Source: Ornithodoros turicata (taxonomy: Eukaryota > Arthropoda > Arachnida > Ixodida > Argasidae). Taken from it: a stretch of 64,000 nt of DNA. Below are positions 1-10,518 of the stretch, piece after piece. The notes beneath the pieces were generated by a model. It made no database searches and was not told where the DNA came from. It was given only the letters and a program-made list of their open reading frames with translations. A program made the position numbers and the translations under genes. How positions within the stretch are numbered: position 1 is the stretch's first letter; each line of letters starts with the position of its first letter. The DNA is taken from NCBI RefSeq assembly GCF_037126465.1, contig NC_088203.1, positions 102,238,668 through 102,302,667 of the forward strand, given 5' to 3'.

Positions 1-555
1 AACACGGTTGCCAACGTATCTTATTTCTTCCGATGCTTTAAACTAATAAAAGGAAATGTCTGCGAAACGTCGGGTGTTGGATCGACAGTGCGATGTTCAC
101 GTGGTGTGATAAAGGACACGGCTTACAAAGCGGCTCGTATGACACGTGACGAAGGTATCGGGTGAAGAAAGTGTTGCATGTCGTACGAAGGATGACGCCT
201 TCCAACACATATGTCTGCCGTCGGGGTAGCAGGGGGGTGGGTCGACGCTGCGAGTCTACGACGACGTCGTACGTGAACCCGGTATAAATTTTCGTCTCTG
301 TGAGGAAAAACCCCGATTTCCGCCGAATAATGTTTGAACTTGATAAGAAAAGGCACGAAAACGCAAGAAGATAACGCTCTGGAAAACGCTAAGCCAGCTA
401 GCTCACACCCAGCGCTTGTGCGGTAAACTGTTTTCAACGTGGCTCCCCAGGCTAGACGGCGCTGCGCTTTCAATATGGCGGCGTCCACGAGAAAACAGTG
501 CATACTTGTGTTTTTGGGAACAAATGCAGCTATAGCTGTACACATTCTAGAATTG
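1..555. other. No gene recognised
   Basis: Unique-looking DNA. A long minus-strand frame runs through it, but its arginine- and histidine-rich composition and lack of any known motif argue against coding. Confidence 0.5.
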
Positions 556-599
556 AATCTGTGCACAAAACACGACAGATTGTGTTTTGTGCACAGATT
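556..599. repeat. Short perfect hairpin
   Basis: Two 18-bp arms, AATCTGTGCACAAAACAC and its exact reverse complement, are separated by 8 nt. No target duplication is visible. It could be the core of a decayed foldback element. Confidence 0.7.
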
Positions 600-640
600 A
601 TTGTGTCCAGTGGGGGGCGAAATCGTACCTTTGGTAGTGC

Positions 641-895
641 TATGAAAGATGAAAGTCACTGAAAAGGTTAGCCAGCTGTAGGGATCGAACCCACATCTGC
701 TGGATTGTGTTAGCTTAGCTCAATTGGTAGAGCCCTGGACCGGCAATCCAGAAGATGTGGGTTCGATCCCTACAGCTGGCTAACCTTTTCAGTGACTTTC
801 ATCTTTCATCGTTGATTTCTTAGGCAATTTGAGGCTTTGTTTGTATCTGTCCCTTCTATGTTGTTCCAGCCTCAGAACATCAGTTTATCTCTTGT
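641..895 (+). mobile_element. SINE-3 copy with inverted 5' arm
   Basis: A tRNA-derived retroposon flanked by the 11-bp direct repeat TTTGGTAGTGC (630-640 and 896-906). The forward part holds a tRNA-like head (709-781) and a body from TAACCTTTTCAGTGAC to CTCAGAACATCAG. In front of it, 642-707 is the reverse complement of 744-809 with one mismatch in 66 bp, leaving a 36-nt loop. A second copy at 36759 shares the body and also begins with an inverted head segment. The direct repeats place the inverted arm inside the inserted unit. This looks like a 5' inversion made during target-primed reverse transcription, or a hairpin-containing master copy. Confidence 0.8.
709..781 (+). tRNA. tRNA-Ala-like SINE head, probably not a working tRNA gene
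   Basis: The stretch folds as a full cloverleaf. The acceptor GTTAGCT pairs with AGCTGGC using two G-U pairs, the D stem is GCTC/GAGC, the anticodon stem is CTGGA/TCCAG, and the T arm is GTGGG-TTCGATC-CCTAC. The anticodon loop CCGGCAA puts GGC (alanine) in the reading position, but the normally invariant U33 is C. It lies inside a retroposon with target duplications and shares its 3' half with an inverted copy just upstream. It is therefore best read as the pol III promoter head of a SINE. Confidence 0.55.
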
Positions 896-1094
896 TTTGG
901 TAGTGCGTTTGGGAGAGGGGAAACGATGGTGAAATCCTCTCCCCCACGTAAAGTTAACGTAGAACCCCTCCCAAAATATTTTTCTGACTACGCGCTACTG
1001 CGTCCTTAGCAGCACAACTCGATGATAACTCGAAATCCATGGAAAGCATTTCAGCAGTTAGGCACTTTACGTAGGCCTTGAGCACTGCATGCGC

Positions 1095-1221
1095 GCGCAA
1101 TCCTTTTGCGTACACAAGGAAATAGCGGGAACGCATTCCGCATGCGGCAAACGTGGATTTGCGTTTAGTGCGCGCACGGTGTGAACACGCTATTTCCTTT
1201 CGTATACGCGAGGCGATTGCG
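1095..1221. repeat. Foldback element, ~33-bp imperfect arms
   Basis: The left arm around GCGTACACAAGGAAATAGCG (1108-1127) pairs imperfectly with the right arm CGCTATTTCCTTTCGTATAC (1188-1207). The flanking sequence, GTTTTATTTTGGCGTACGC in reverse, resembles the arm of the 41738-41891 foldback (GTTTTAGTATAACGTACGC), so the two may be distant relatives. Confidence 0.5.
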
Positions 1222-1316
1222 TACGCCAAAATAAAACTCTCTGCTAACGGGTGGTACAACACAGTGAACAGAGATATCAGTACGGCATCGCTTACTTATA
1301 CTTGGTTAAAATAACT

Positions 1317-1427
1317 AAACAAGGTAACCGTCGAAGAGCCAGACATAGGGGCACGAACCCACAACCCTCGGTACAATGTTTTCTCTCGTTGCGTGCTATA
1401 CCGTTCTGCCTGGCTACTTTTCACCAC
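1317..1427 (-). mobile_element. Short tRNA-derived SINE or tRNA retropseudogene
   Basis: On the minus strand AGCCAG and CTGGCT can pair as an acceptor stem about 80 nt apart (1336-1415). There is an A-box-like GGCAGAACGGTATAGC and a B-box-like GGGTTCGTGCCCC. The unit is flanked by the near-identical 12-mers GTTAAAATAACT (1305-1316) and GTTAAAATAGCT (1429-1440), consistent with a target duplication. It belongs to none of the three SINE families named here. Confidence 0.5.
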
Positions 1428-1495
1428 GTTAAAATAGCTTCGACGACAGCACAACTGCTCAAATTTTCTATTTACTATATACCTCCTTGTATCAT

Positions 1496-1790
1496 GGAGG
1501 CACGGCCGTGTGGGTAGAACCATCCGATCGTCGGTGGTAGCGAAGGTCGTTGAGGTAGTGGGTTCGAATCCTACCGTCGGCAGTGCTCTCTAGAGGTTTT
1601 CCCTGGGTCTTTCCGGCAGACATTCCTGACGAATATCTGCACAGTTCCCCCTGAAGTCGACCCAGGACGCATTCTAATCCCCCTGTCTCCGACTCCTTCC
1701 TGCTGTCCTCTCTCCATCTGTCCACGTCACGCCGCTCATAGCCACAGTTGCTTCGCGGCGCTAACACCGAATAAATAAATAAAAAAAACT
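1496..1790 (+). mobile_element. SINE-2, near full-length
   Basis: Reference copy of the commonest SINE in the window. The tRNA-related head ends in a B box, GGGTTCGAATCCTACC. The body contains CCCCCTGAAGTCGACCCAGG and a conserved 3' block, GTTGCTTCGCGGCGCTAACA, and the tail is AATAAATAAATAAA. It is transcribed, if at all, by RNA polymerase III from the head and depends on a LINE for movement. The A box is degenerate. Confidence 0.8.
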
Positions 1791-2748
1791 CGTTATCTGA
1801 TCGTCTGCGATGCACCATCACTCCCCCTGGCGGACGACAGCCACGTGTTTCCCGAGCCACTTTTCCGGGGCGGAGAAAAAGACAAAAAGCTGCCGAAAAA
1901 TCTCGCCATACCTGTCAGCTGCGGTAGATCCACCGCGTCCTTCCCTCAAGGTCACCCCCGAGTCACGTCCGTCAGCCCCACTTCCCTCACCAGGAAAACA
2001 ACCTCAAAATTAAATAAACAAATCGCTAATATTTCGATACGGGCCGCGATTCAGCTTCCTAATGCCACCGATTATCGCGACCAGTCTCAAAAGTCCTTTG
2101 CCCCCCCGGCTCCGAAAAATAGAAAACCAAAGGCCGGCTACGCTGCCAACAAAAGCCTCTTACCCTAATGAAGCTAAATGGAAACGTGTTTGGAATATCG
2201 GCACAAAAACAGGGGCCATTTCGATGCTAAGAGCCCTCGAAGATCGGACCGTATCGTCGAAAAAAAAGGAAGAAAGACGATAAGAATGCGGTTTTGCCAA
2301 GAGCAGAGAACTGGAAGCCCGGATTGGTGCAGCTGATAAGCAGCCGAGAGGAGCCATATACATCGAAGGAATCTCGATATATTGCCGCGATAAAATATGA
2401 TGCTATGGTACTATATAGAGCCGCAACGTCACTCCTATATTTTTATGCGTTTACGAAGCGATCACCTAATAGTGAAAAAGAAAGAGAGAAGATCGGCACG
2501 GGTCCTCGACCAAAGTTTGGAAAGGGTGAGAAGAAAAAGAACGATAACACATGCTACGAAGTGACTTGCTCATGTGGTCGCGTGCGCAGCCATATGGACG
2601 CGCGCGCGATTTCGCGGCGAGACGTGATAAGCAGCTGATTAGGACTGATACCAGTACGAAACAAAAGGTGGAGGAAGGTGTCTATTCGATGCTTGGACGA
2701 TAAGACAGCTCAGAGTCACTGTAACGATTTCTGTATGAACAACAAAAC
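1791..2748. other. No gene recognised
   Basis: Several overlapping plus-strand frames of 60-114 codons occur but share no recognisable motif and have lysine-rich low complexity. Nothing else seen. Confidence 0.5.
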
Positions 2749-2750
2749 TA

Positions 2751-2999
2751 CACTCTTAAAAATTAACTTCACCGCATAGCACGCTCCTAGCCAACCATTA
2801 TCCCGAATGATATCGTTATCTGCCCTGATTTGTTGAAAACGGGGGGCGTACGCCTTTTCTGTGACAATTATGAACAGCATAAGTGTCACAAAAATCGCGT
2901 ACGCCTCCCGTTTTCAACAAATCAGGGCAGATGACGGTATCATTCGAGATTATGGTTGGCCAGGAGCGTGCTATGCGGTGAAGTTCATTTTTAAGAGTG
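2751..2999. mobile_element. MITE-A copy 1 (core subfamily A)
   Basis: Terminal CACTCTTAAAAATT and TTTTTAAGAGTG with TA on both sides. The arms are GGCGTACGCC-type around the loop core TGTGACAATTATGAACAG. The arms differ at several positions, for example a GGGGGG run only on the left, so this is an older copy. Confidence 0.88.
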
Positions 3000-3040
3000 T
3001 ACGATAGCACTTTTCATACCCAAGTTTGGCTCTACTCCTA

Positions 3041-3277
3041 CACTCTTAAAAATGAACTTCACCACATAGCACGCTCCTAGCCAACCATCACCCCGAATGA
3101 CAACGTTCTCGCCCCTGATTTGTTGAAAACGGGAGAAGGAGCCTATTTTGTGCCATTATGCACGGCACAAAATAGGCTCCTCCTCCCATTTTCAACAAAT
3201 CTAGAGCGAGAACGTTGTCATTCGGGGTGATGGTTGGCTAGGAGCGTGCAATGTGGGAAAGTTCATTTCTAAGAGTG
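3041..3277. mobile_element. MITE-A copy 2 (core subfamily B)
   Basis: It lies 41 bp after copy 1, with TA on both sides. The outer arms match the family, but the core reads GGAGCCTATTTTGTGCC in place of the GTACGCC block, a variant shared only with the copy at 10290. Confidence 0.88.
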
Positions 3278-4194
3278 TAGCTTTATTCCGCGGTCCGCTA
3301 GCAATTTAACTGCACTTTAATCAATGTACTGTTGTGGAACACGGTTAGCTAAAAAGCGGCTGTCAGTACTTCGCCGTCCCATATAGCCTCTGTTGCGCTT
3401 GAAAGTGTTTAGCCAATATTGTATTTGTAGGTGGACCACGTGATGCACGTGTTTATTACTAGAAAGAAATAGTCTTATACAACACCTGGAGATTTGAGAT
3501 CAGATAAACCACGGAGTATTCATATTAGACACCAGTCTCCCCTACAGTACATCAGTGATCCATCCCCGTTCAATTCACAACGCACTTCATAAATTCTGAG
3601 AGTGTTTTTGCCTCGCTTAGATCTAAGAGGTGAAAACGAGCTAACATCTCCACGACAGGACTTCCAAAATATCAGACAGCCCCAACAGCTGGTAAAAGGA
3701 CATCCACAACCGACGTCACTCCACGACCAGTTTAAGCCCACCCGAGAGACTCGTGCAGCAAACACGCGATGAACTTCTTTGGCTGCGCGATATTTTGACG
3801 TCATTTCACGTCACGCGTGGCGTGGGCGGCAAAAAAAAAAAAAAAAAAACGCGCATTACAGAAAGCGCGCGAGCTGCAGAGGCGTCGCAGCTAGTCGTAA
3901 ATAATAAGCATTTTATGCGGAAAGAAAGCGATCGGCCTCGCTCGGCGTCACAGGCGTGGGAATTACGCAAAGATATAAAATAAACGTAAGCGACGCAACG
4001 AACATAAGAGACCCAGCGTAACCAGCAAATGGGAGACCGGAAGCGCTCGGAACAGTACAAATGGTCCGCCTACGACTTGATATTGATATCATGAATGAAA
4101 AAAAAAAGAAGCCCTACGAAGAAACTGTGGGGTGACGTCGTCGCTAGATGTCAATTACTCCGGAAGTCTTTACCTTTTCTCTGCTTTTTGTTCT
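3278..4194. other. No gene recognised; A/T runs
   Basis: Holds a 20-bp poly-A tract near 3832 and long T runs near 4204-4224. No repeat family was assigned apart from the start of the element at about 4195. Confidence 0.5.
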
Positions 4195-5308
4195 GAAAAA
4201 AGTTTTTTTTTGTTTTTTTTTTTCAAATCGGTTGCAGAATTTTTATAAATAAAAGCCATGAGAGCAGCATAGGTGTCGTTTTTGCAGTTGAGTTCTACGG
4301 CCAAGCTGACATCCTCTAGAAAGTAAGCAACTACATATATAAGATGACTAATTACCTAAAATTCATTACTGAACTCTTTAACCGGCCTCGGTGGCTCAGT
4401 CGGTAGCGTGTTCGCCTTCTGATCCCGAGATCGCGGGTTCGAACCCGGCCGAGGACGCCAGCAACTTGGTGGCAGGGTGGCTTAGACACGCCGTCTTCCG
4501 CGAGGGACGTTAAATACGGGGTGCCGTGTGATGAGCTTTCATCGCACGTTAAAGAACCCTCAGGTGGGCAAAAGCAATCCACAGACCGACCGCTGTGGCG
4601 TCGCTCATGATATCAGTTGCCTCGCGACGTAAACACCCACTTATTAAAAAAAAAAAAAAAAATTATGAACTCTTTAATTAGGGGATTTTGTGCAAAAACG
4701 GGGAGATCAGAATGAGAGACCATCCTAGTTGAAGGTCGTTCCACGTTTACAAAATCCTGAAACACGCACGTGCGTGAAGATACCCACCCCCCGAATCTTG
4801 ATATGCAAATGACCCGAAACCGAAAGCGACGACCTGGAACGCAGAGGGTACAGCCCTCGTTTCACGTCACACCACCACGTGATTTGGAACGATGGAGATG
4901 ATTGGAGTAGATGCCGACCTGCGGGCGAGATAAACCGCTTTCCCGCCCAGATAAGCCTCCGTCGGCGAAGGTGATGCGCTTCTCATGCGCTTTTTCAAGT
5001 TTCGGTTCATTTGGATTATCAAAATTCGGGGATGCATATTTCAACACACGGGCGCGTTTAAGGGTGTTTGAAACATGGAATGGCTTTCAAAATGAGGAAT
5101 GCTATATCGCTGTTGCGCGAACTCCCCTAATTAAAGAGTTAATTAATGAATTTTAATAAATTAGTCATCTTGTAGTTGCATACTTTCTTCGAGAGGATGC
5201 TAGCCCCGCCTTAGAATTGGACTGCAAAAACGACATTTATGCTGCTCTCGTGACTTTTTTTAAAATAAAAATTCTGTAACGGATTAAAAAGAAAAAAATA
5301 AACACCGT
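4195..5308. mobile_element. Foldback DNA element (family of 17776), interrupted by a SINE
   Basis: The ends are long imperfect inverted arms of roughly 200 bp. GAGAGCAGCATAGGTGTCGT (4260-4279) on the left answers a matching reverse complement near 5230-5250 on the right, and AAGATGACTAATT near 4341 answers AATTAGTCATCTTG near 5160. The right end finishes in ACACCGTG next to TA. The interior (TTGATATGCAAATGA, CACGTGATTTGGA, GCCCAGATAAGCCTCC) matches the copy at 17776-18633. The left boundary is blurred by T runs. Without the SINE the unit is about 830 bp. No transposase frame is present, so it is non-autonomous. Confidence 0.7.
4381..4665 (+). mobile_element. SINE-1 (Ruka-like), full length
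   Basis: The tRNA-like head carries an A box (GTGGCTCAGTCGGTAGCG) and a B box (GGGTTCGAACCC). The body has CGCACGTTAAAGAACCCTCA and ends in CGACGTAAACACCCAC plus a poly-A tail. An 11-bp duplication, TGAACTCTTTA, flanks it (4370-4380 and 4666-4676). The body block GTTAAAGAACCC-AGGTGG is what I remember from tick Ruka SINEs. It is inserted inside the 4195-5308 DNA element, so it is younger than that element. Confidence 0.88.
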
Positions 5309-5360
5309 GTATTTTAGCGATTCTATGCAAAGACGCCTCGAAAACTGATTCGCGAGAACT

Positions 5361-5786
5361 TAAAGGCGTACTAAAGTGAAAAAAAAAGATATATATATAT
5401 ATCCTCGTGGAATGAAAAATGCCGTTACTTCAACACCAACGCAAAAGGAACGGAATTCGTGGGTTGCGTCGTTCATGATTTATGTAAAGAGCAATTGACG
5501 CTTTCCCTCCCTCACTCAAGAAGCGCGACAATGCGGAGAGTCTTCGGATTGGTCTCCTCAAACGATCTCCCGCGATGATTGCACAAGACGTTGGCGGACA
5601 CCAATGAGAGAGCGCTCCGCGTTGTCGGCCTTCTTGAGAAGGAGAGAAAGAAGGAAAGCGTAGAGTACGGTTTCTTTTGCTCAAAAATCGCGAACGACGC
5701 AAAGGACGAAGCCCGTTCCTTTTGTGTTACTCTCAAGTTAACAGCATCCACCACTCTACGAGGATAACTTTTAGCACTTTAATGCC
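5361..5786. mobile_element. Large imperfect foldback element
   Basis: The outer arms TAAAGGCGTACTAAAGTG and GCACTTTAATGCC are inverted. Further in, ATCCTCGT, ACGCAAAAGGAACGG and TTGCGTCGTTCATGATTT on the left have inverted counterparts on the right at 5680-5770. A second inner pair (GGAGAGTC near 5535 and GAAGGAGAG near 5637) extends the fold. The exact ends and target duplication were not resolved. Confidence 0.55.
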
Positions 5787-7194
5787 TCTCTCCCTCTCTC
5801 GAAATAGTGACCGTAGGGATAACCTAGCTATTGCCAAGTAAATGCGCGCTATACACGTTGAAAACTGGCTGTATTATTAATTGCAATCAAAACTGTATTA
5901 ATTCAGCATTTGCGTATTGCTATTTCTATTATGTGGAAAGGATTTCCGACAATCTACCAGAGCACTATCGAAAACAGTGTTCACCTTCAGTACTTATTAA
6001 CGGTGAACGTGTTGGGAGTCATTTGACGGGACATATTTCGTTAACGGAAAGTTAAGTTCGTGTGGGAGCAAGCGAAAAACCCGTTCCCCCTTTCTTTCCT
6101 TTCTTCTTCTTCTTCTAAACATATCCCCCCCCCCCCCCCCGCTGTTCCACGCGGGGGAAGAAAAAACGCGCTTCTACAGCACAAAACAAAAGTTGCATCG
6201 TTCGGAAAACGATTATTCTGGCCATCAATTCAAATTTCGGGATATCTGGAGCAGATTTTAATAGAACCATAACGCCAAGCATGAACACCCACACTTATAA
6301 GATATGTCTGGTCAGCGGATACGATCTCTTGAGTCTATGCCCCACGCGCATTGTGGCTATTTATTTACTGGCGAAGAGAGCTCCACTCTTTTCTCTTCGT
6401 CGAAACTTTGTGCAGACAACGAAAAATGAACAAATAGGCTCGAGACAGCGAGAGCAAGGCAGTCCTGCGTGACAGTGTTCGCACATTCTCACAAAATCAT
6501 TCGCACACTTACATTCTGTCTGCATTCATTAGCCGCCGCCAGAGGTCCCTTACCTGCAAAACAAGAAAAATGTCCATTAGCAACATTGGTATCTAGTTGT
6601 CGTAACCAGGAACCGAATGCGAAATTGCGCTAGCACCACGAGATTCATTAAGTGCCAACATTTATCTTCTGCTTCATCTAATGACGATTGTCGATCTTTA
6701 TTGCCACCTCGTTGACGTTTTCAACAATTACCGGCCGGCGTGTGGTCAGTATATACACGGCAACGTTCACAAAGCACCCATTGAGTCACGTGACGACGTA
6801 CAGCAGCGCCGCGGTGACCACACGTCTCATTACTATACGGCGTCCTCCAAAGACACAAAACACCGCCAGCTTGCGACATTTACAAACAACGAACTCCGGC
6901 AACGTTGACATTCTCTTAGCGTGGCCCATATTGGCAGAGCCGCGTAACTAACTGTCTTTTCTTTCGGAGCGAAACGTCGGGGACATCTCTTTGTGCTTGG
7001 ATTCGTTGTTATGGAAACGATGTGCCAACTTCTTCGGCCCATTTTTTTGTACTCGTAACGAAGTACGAGTTCCAAACGCCTTTGTTTTCTCAAACTGTTT
7101 CGTCTTCGTTGATCTTCTAAAGCGAATTCGTTCACGCCAGAGTAAATGTAGCCCAGCGTTGCCAACTGCGCTGTCATTCCCACTGGCCGTCAAA
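5787..7194. other. No gene recognised; C16 and TTC runs
   Basis: Contains a 16-bp poly-C run (6125-6140) and a short TTC repeat near 6100. A minus-strand frame at 6833-7183 has no recognised domain. Confidence 0.45.
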
Positions 7195-7202
7195 TAGGTA
7201 AC

Positions 7203-7751
7203 CAGTGATGGCCACTAACTACTTCTACAGTAGTTTAACTATAACTACTAACTACTTCGTGATGGAGTAGTTTAACTAGTAGTTCAACTACTTTTCAGGG
7301 GAGGTAGTTAAAACTACTTCTTTAACTACTGCAATGTATTTTAACTACGTCTCTGACTACTTAACGTTGTCCATCGACACAAATCCCATTCTACAGTGTT
7401 CTTGGACACCTAAATATGAATCACAAGCAGTGATAAAAGTGAAGATTTAGTACACATGCACCGCACAATTGCTCTGCACCTCCGTTCTCATCAAACAATC
7501 AAGGTATGAACGTAATCAATCATGAATCAAGGTAAAAGTGGGAAGCACAATCGTGCCGTAAAGTTTGCGGCAAAATCGGAAGTAGTTGGCGCCTGCAGTA
7601 ACCTAACTACTGTAGTTAACTACTCAAAATAGTAGTTTAACTAGTAGTTGCACACTACATTTCTGCAAGTAGTTGATAACTACTTTTTAACTACAATCAG
7701 GTAGTTTAACTAGTAGTTTAACTACATGTAGTTAACTACTGGCCATCCCTG
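7203..7751. mobile_element. hAT-type non-autonomous element with AACTAC subterminal repeats
   Basis: The terminal inverted repeats are CAGTGATGGCCACT on the left and CAGGGATGGCCAGT (reverse complement) on the right. A perfect 8-bp duplication, TAGGTAAC, lies at 7195-7202 and 7752-7759. About 150 bp at each end is packed with AACTAC/GTAGTT units, as expected for subterminal transposase-binding repeats. The middle is unrelated and has no transposase frame. TIR form and 8-bp duplication are diagnostic of hAT. Confidence 0.93.
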
Positions 7752-7759
7752 TAGGTAAC

Positions 7760-8357
7760 CCCTATAGTGGAAAACATGCGCGGCATCGTCTTTGCTCTTT
7801 TGTGGTGTACTCCTTAATTCCCACAATGGACTATTCGTTGAGTGCGCCCGTGACATATCGTCCCCGTCTGTCGCATTAGGAAAAACGTGCCAAAAAAAAG
7901 GAAGCCAGACATGGATAAAATGTGAAAACATGTGGTTAGAACGGAGTGTACATACGCTACGTACGAAACAGGAAAACAACACACACTAATCATCAGCAGC
8001 AGCATCGTCATCGCCATCATCCTGCTCACCTTCATTGGCATCATCATTTCAGGAGATGCGGAGTTGCGGGCCTCACATTAGTAAAGCCAAAATCTCCATT
8101 TTATTTTTCTAAAAACCAAACAAAACGAAACCAACATTGGAATTTTAATTTATTAATTAATTGATCCAAAATTAATTGCTTTTAATTAATTAACATTACG
8201 ACAGTTTTTAGTAGGTTCCGATAACAGGATAAGCTAGCCGCCCGATTCCTTTGAAGTATTGAAGTAACTGCCATCAGGTTCTTCATGTCTTATTCTGACA
8301 GGTCCTTTTATCGTACCTATTTCGTAAAGTGCTACCGATCTGAGAGAACCTCCCAAT
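7760..8357. other. No gene recognised; AT-rich
   Basis: Includes an ATTAATTAATT-rich stretch near 8130-8200 and a degenerate CAT/ATC tract near 8000-8045. Confidence 0.5.
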
Positions 8358-8480
8358 GACAATTTCGGATTTTACGTCGCGGTGCAATTATGACTATGCG
8401 ACCATGCCGCCAAATTATACTACCATGATCGGCCGGATTCGAGCCTGGGACCAGAGAGTAGTAGACACTTTGCCAAATGA
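8358..8480 (-). mobile_element. SINE-1-like copy, short
   Basis: On the minus strand a B-box-like GGCTCGAATCC is followed by a block ending GCGACGTAAAATCC. That block parallels CGCGACGTAAACACCC at the 3' end of the SINE-1 copy at 4381. The middle of the body seems deleted. The assignment rests on the tail and B box only. Confidence 0.45.
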
Positions 8481-8986
8481 TCCGCGCAGTTATATACTTA
8501 CTCCACATTTTGGCCCCCGAACTACAGGGACCACAAAACCATGCCTCGCAACCACAAAACACGAAAATATGAGGCAGGCGTCCGTTCTCAAGGCCGCTCC
8601 CCCTTGATGTACAACCCCGTTCTCGCCAAAGCAAACTCAGGTGTCTCGACACATTGCACCGAGAACAACCATTCCACGTGACAAGCAAACATTCCCGGCA
8701 GCACTATACATGAGCCTCCTGCACACAGACGCGCTAAACACAGGTGCATGTGTGTTGGTGTGGGAGCCTAAAAAGTTGAAGCAATGTTTGTTCCCCCCCA
8801 CCCCCTTTTTTTTAACTTCTCCCTTAGTACTTATCGTCCTCTGGCGCCTACTAAGGCACGCAAAAAAGACGTCCTTCCTTTGTTCCTTTTCCAAAACTCT
8901 CGTACAATCTGTAATGCCAACAGCGCGCGTGCGCATAAACAAGCGAGGAAGTCTTAAATCGCGTTTGCCGTGTGGTGGCGCTGCAG

Positions 8987-9145
8987 ATGGCCGCCATTTT
9001 GTGGACAACGGCAGCATACGCCGCGTTTGTGTTTGATAAGGCACTGCGCGTAGACAATCCGCAGATGCGAACGCTTCAAAGGTATAGCAAACTGAAAAGC
9101 GTGCGTTTGCGTGTTCGTGAAAGGATGTTTGATTTCTGCACGTGA
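8987..9145 (+). CDS. Weak candidate small ORF or first exon (52 codons)
   Basis: I do not recognise the product. The frame starts at ATGGCCGCC, which has good start context (AGATGG), and encodes a short, mildly hydrophobic N-terminus (MAAILWTTAAYAAFVF) followed by a basic stretch to a stop at 9143. A possible splice donor, AAG|GTATAG, lies at 9081/9082, so the real exon, if there is one, could stop there. The upstream GTGGCGCTGCAGATGGCCGCC is the sort of sequence seen near start regions. There is no homology evidence, and a chance frame of this length is common. Confidence 0.15.
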   Translation: MAAILWTTAAYAAFVFDKALRVDNPQMRTLQRYSKLKSVRLRVRERMFDFCT

Positions 9146-10287
9146 TTCTGTGCTTGGTTTAATACTCGACTTTGCTTTGGTAGCACGAATGTGTTTTTCG
9201 CTTAGATGCAGCTGGACAAACCGTCGTTTCACAGTTGTTTCCTTCGGTTGTTCGTTATACTGTGTTCGCTTTATGCATGTGTGTTTGTAAAATCGCGAAG
9301 CGGAGTAAACTTTCACCATGTCAACCTCGCCTTTGTGGCGATGCCTGTTTTCCATAACATTTGAAACTATCGGTCCCATTCCGATAATAACCGGAGTGAC
9401 GTTCGTTTAATATGCACTGAATTGTGCCTGCCGACACCACCATCTGGCCACCATCGTACTGCTGCCCTTTACGAAAATAATTAATTGGCCGGAAACGTTT
9501 CCAGCGATTCGGTTTTTACCTGACATACTCCGATTTCTCCGGGTTTTCGAGCCCCAACAATGTTATGCGTTCACTTTTATAGACGCACACCATAAACTTA
9601 ATTATAATACCTCAATTGCTTTTATTTGTCTTCCCTAGAAGTAGCGTTAGCGAGCGACCTATATACGTATTGTATTTTTTTTTAATATATATAAATGCTT
9701 ATCTTTCATCCCCACAACGTGAAAGTCATCCTACACCCCACGTCGCGAGCAAGGAGGGCTCGCAGCGACCCCTCCCAAAATTGCCACCTTACCACCACCA
9801 TTGAAACTAAAAACCCTTTCATCTAACACGCAGACACAGCGTTTACAATCTGCTAATGGATGGAGCATTTCTCCGCAGAAGACCGTCTGCATCCATCTCC
9901 TGTAGCAGACGACGGCAACCGTTCTCATTTACAGAGGAATCATCCGTCAAAGTAAATCTCGCGTGAAGGTCGGATCCCGGCAAAAAGGAAGCCTCACCTC
10001 GAGAGTTAAACCGATTGTCTGCCTCGTTATACGTGCTGGTCTCGTCTGACTATGCGAGCCGCTTGCAGACGACAAAAAAAGCTCGTCGAATCCTAAGCCT
10101 AACTCGTTCTGCAACGACGTAAATCATTCGCGAAGAGGATAATCTACGGAACCAACCAAGCAGGAACCGAAATACACTTCAAAGAAAAGAACGCGCAGAA
10201 TTGCTCCCTCGGGAGAGTTAAAGATTCCTCTGTTTTATTCTTTTTGTGTGTGTGTGTGTGACGACGTAGCATCTCAGCTATCGAACA
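9146..10287. other. No gene recognised
   Basis: AT-rich around 9600-9700. Two copies of the 9-mer GCAGACGAC (9905 and 10065) and a short (TG)n at 10246-10260 occur. No repeat family was assigned. Confidence 0.5.
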
Positions 10288-10289
10288 TG

Positions 10290-10518
10290 CACTCTTAAGA
10301 GTGAACTTCACCACATAGCACGCTCCTAGCCAACCATCATCCCGAATGACAACGTTCTCGCCCCTGATTTGTTGAAAACGGGAGGCGGAGCCTATTTTGT
10401 ACACATTATGTACGCACATAATGATACAAAATAGGCTCCGCCTCCTGTTTTCAACAAATCATTCGTTATGATAGTTGGCTAGGAGCGCACTATGTGGTTA
10501 AGTTCATTTTTAAGAGTG
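10290..10518. mobile_element. MITE-A copy 3 (core subfamily B)
   Basis: The arms carry GGAGGCGGAGCCTATTTTGT and its inverse around a changed loop, ACACATTATGTACGCACATAATG. The right arm lacks about 20 bp of the usual block between CAACAAATC and ATTCG. The flanks are TG (left) and TA (right), the only mismatched pair among the 11 copies. Confidence 0.85.

Noticed and set aside
123..659. 178-codon minus-strand frame as a gene
   Set aside because: No domain, composition biased to Arg/His/Pro, and it overlaps the left end of the SINE-3 insertion and a hairpin.
2751..3277. Tandem LTRs of a retrotransposon
   Set aside because: The two units are foldback elements of different core subfamilies, each with its own TA flanks, and lack LTR features such as TG...CA ends with internal genes.
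4381..4460. Genuine tRNA gene
   Set aside because: A and B boxes are present, but the sequence is fused to a SINE body with a poly-A tail and an 11-bp target duplication.
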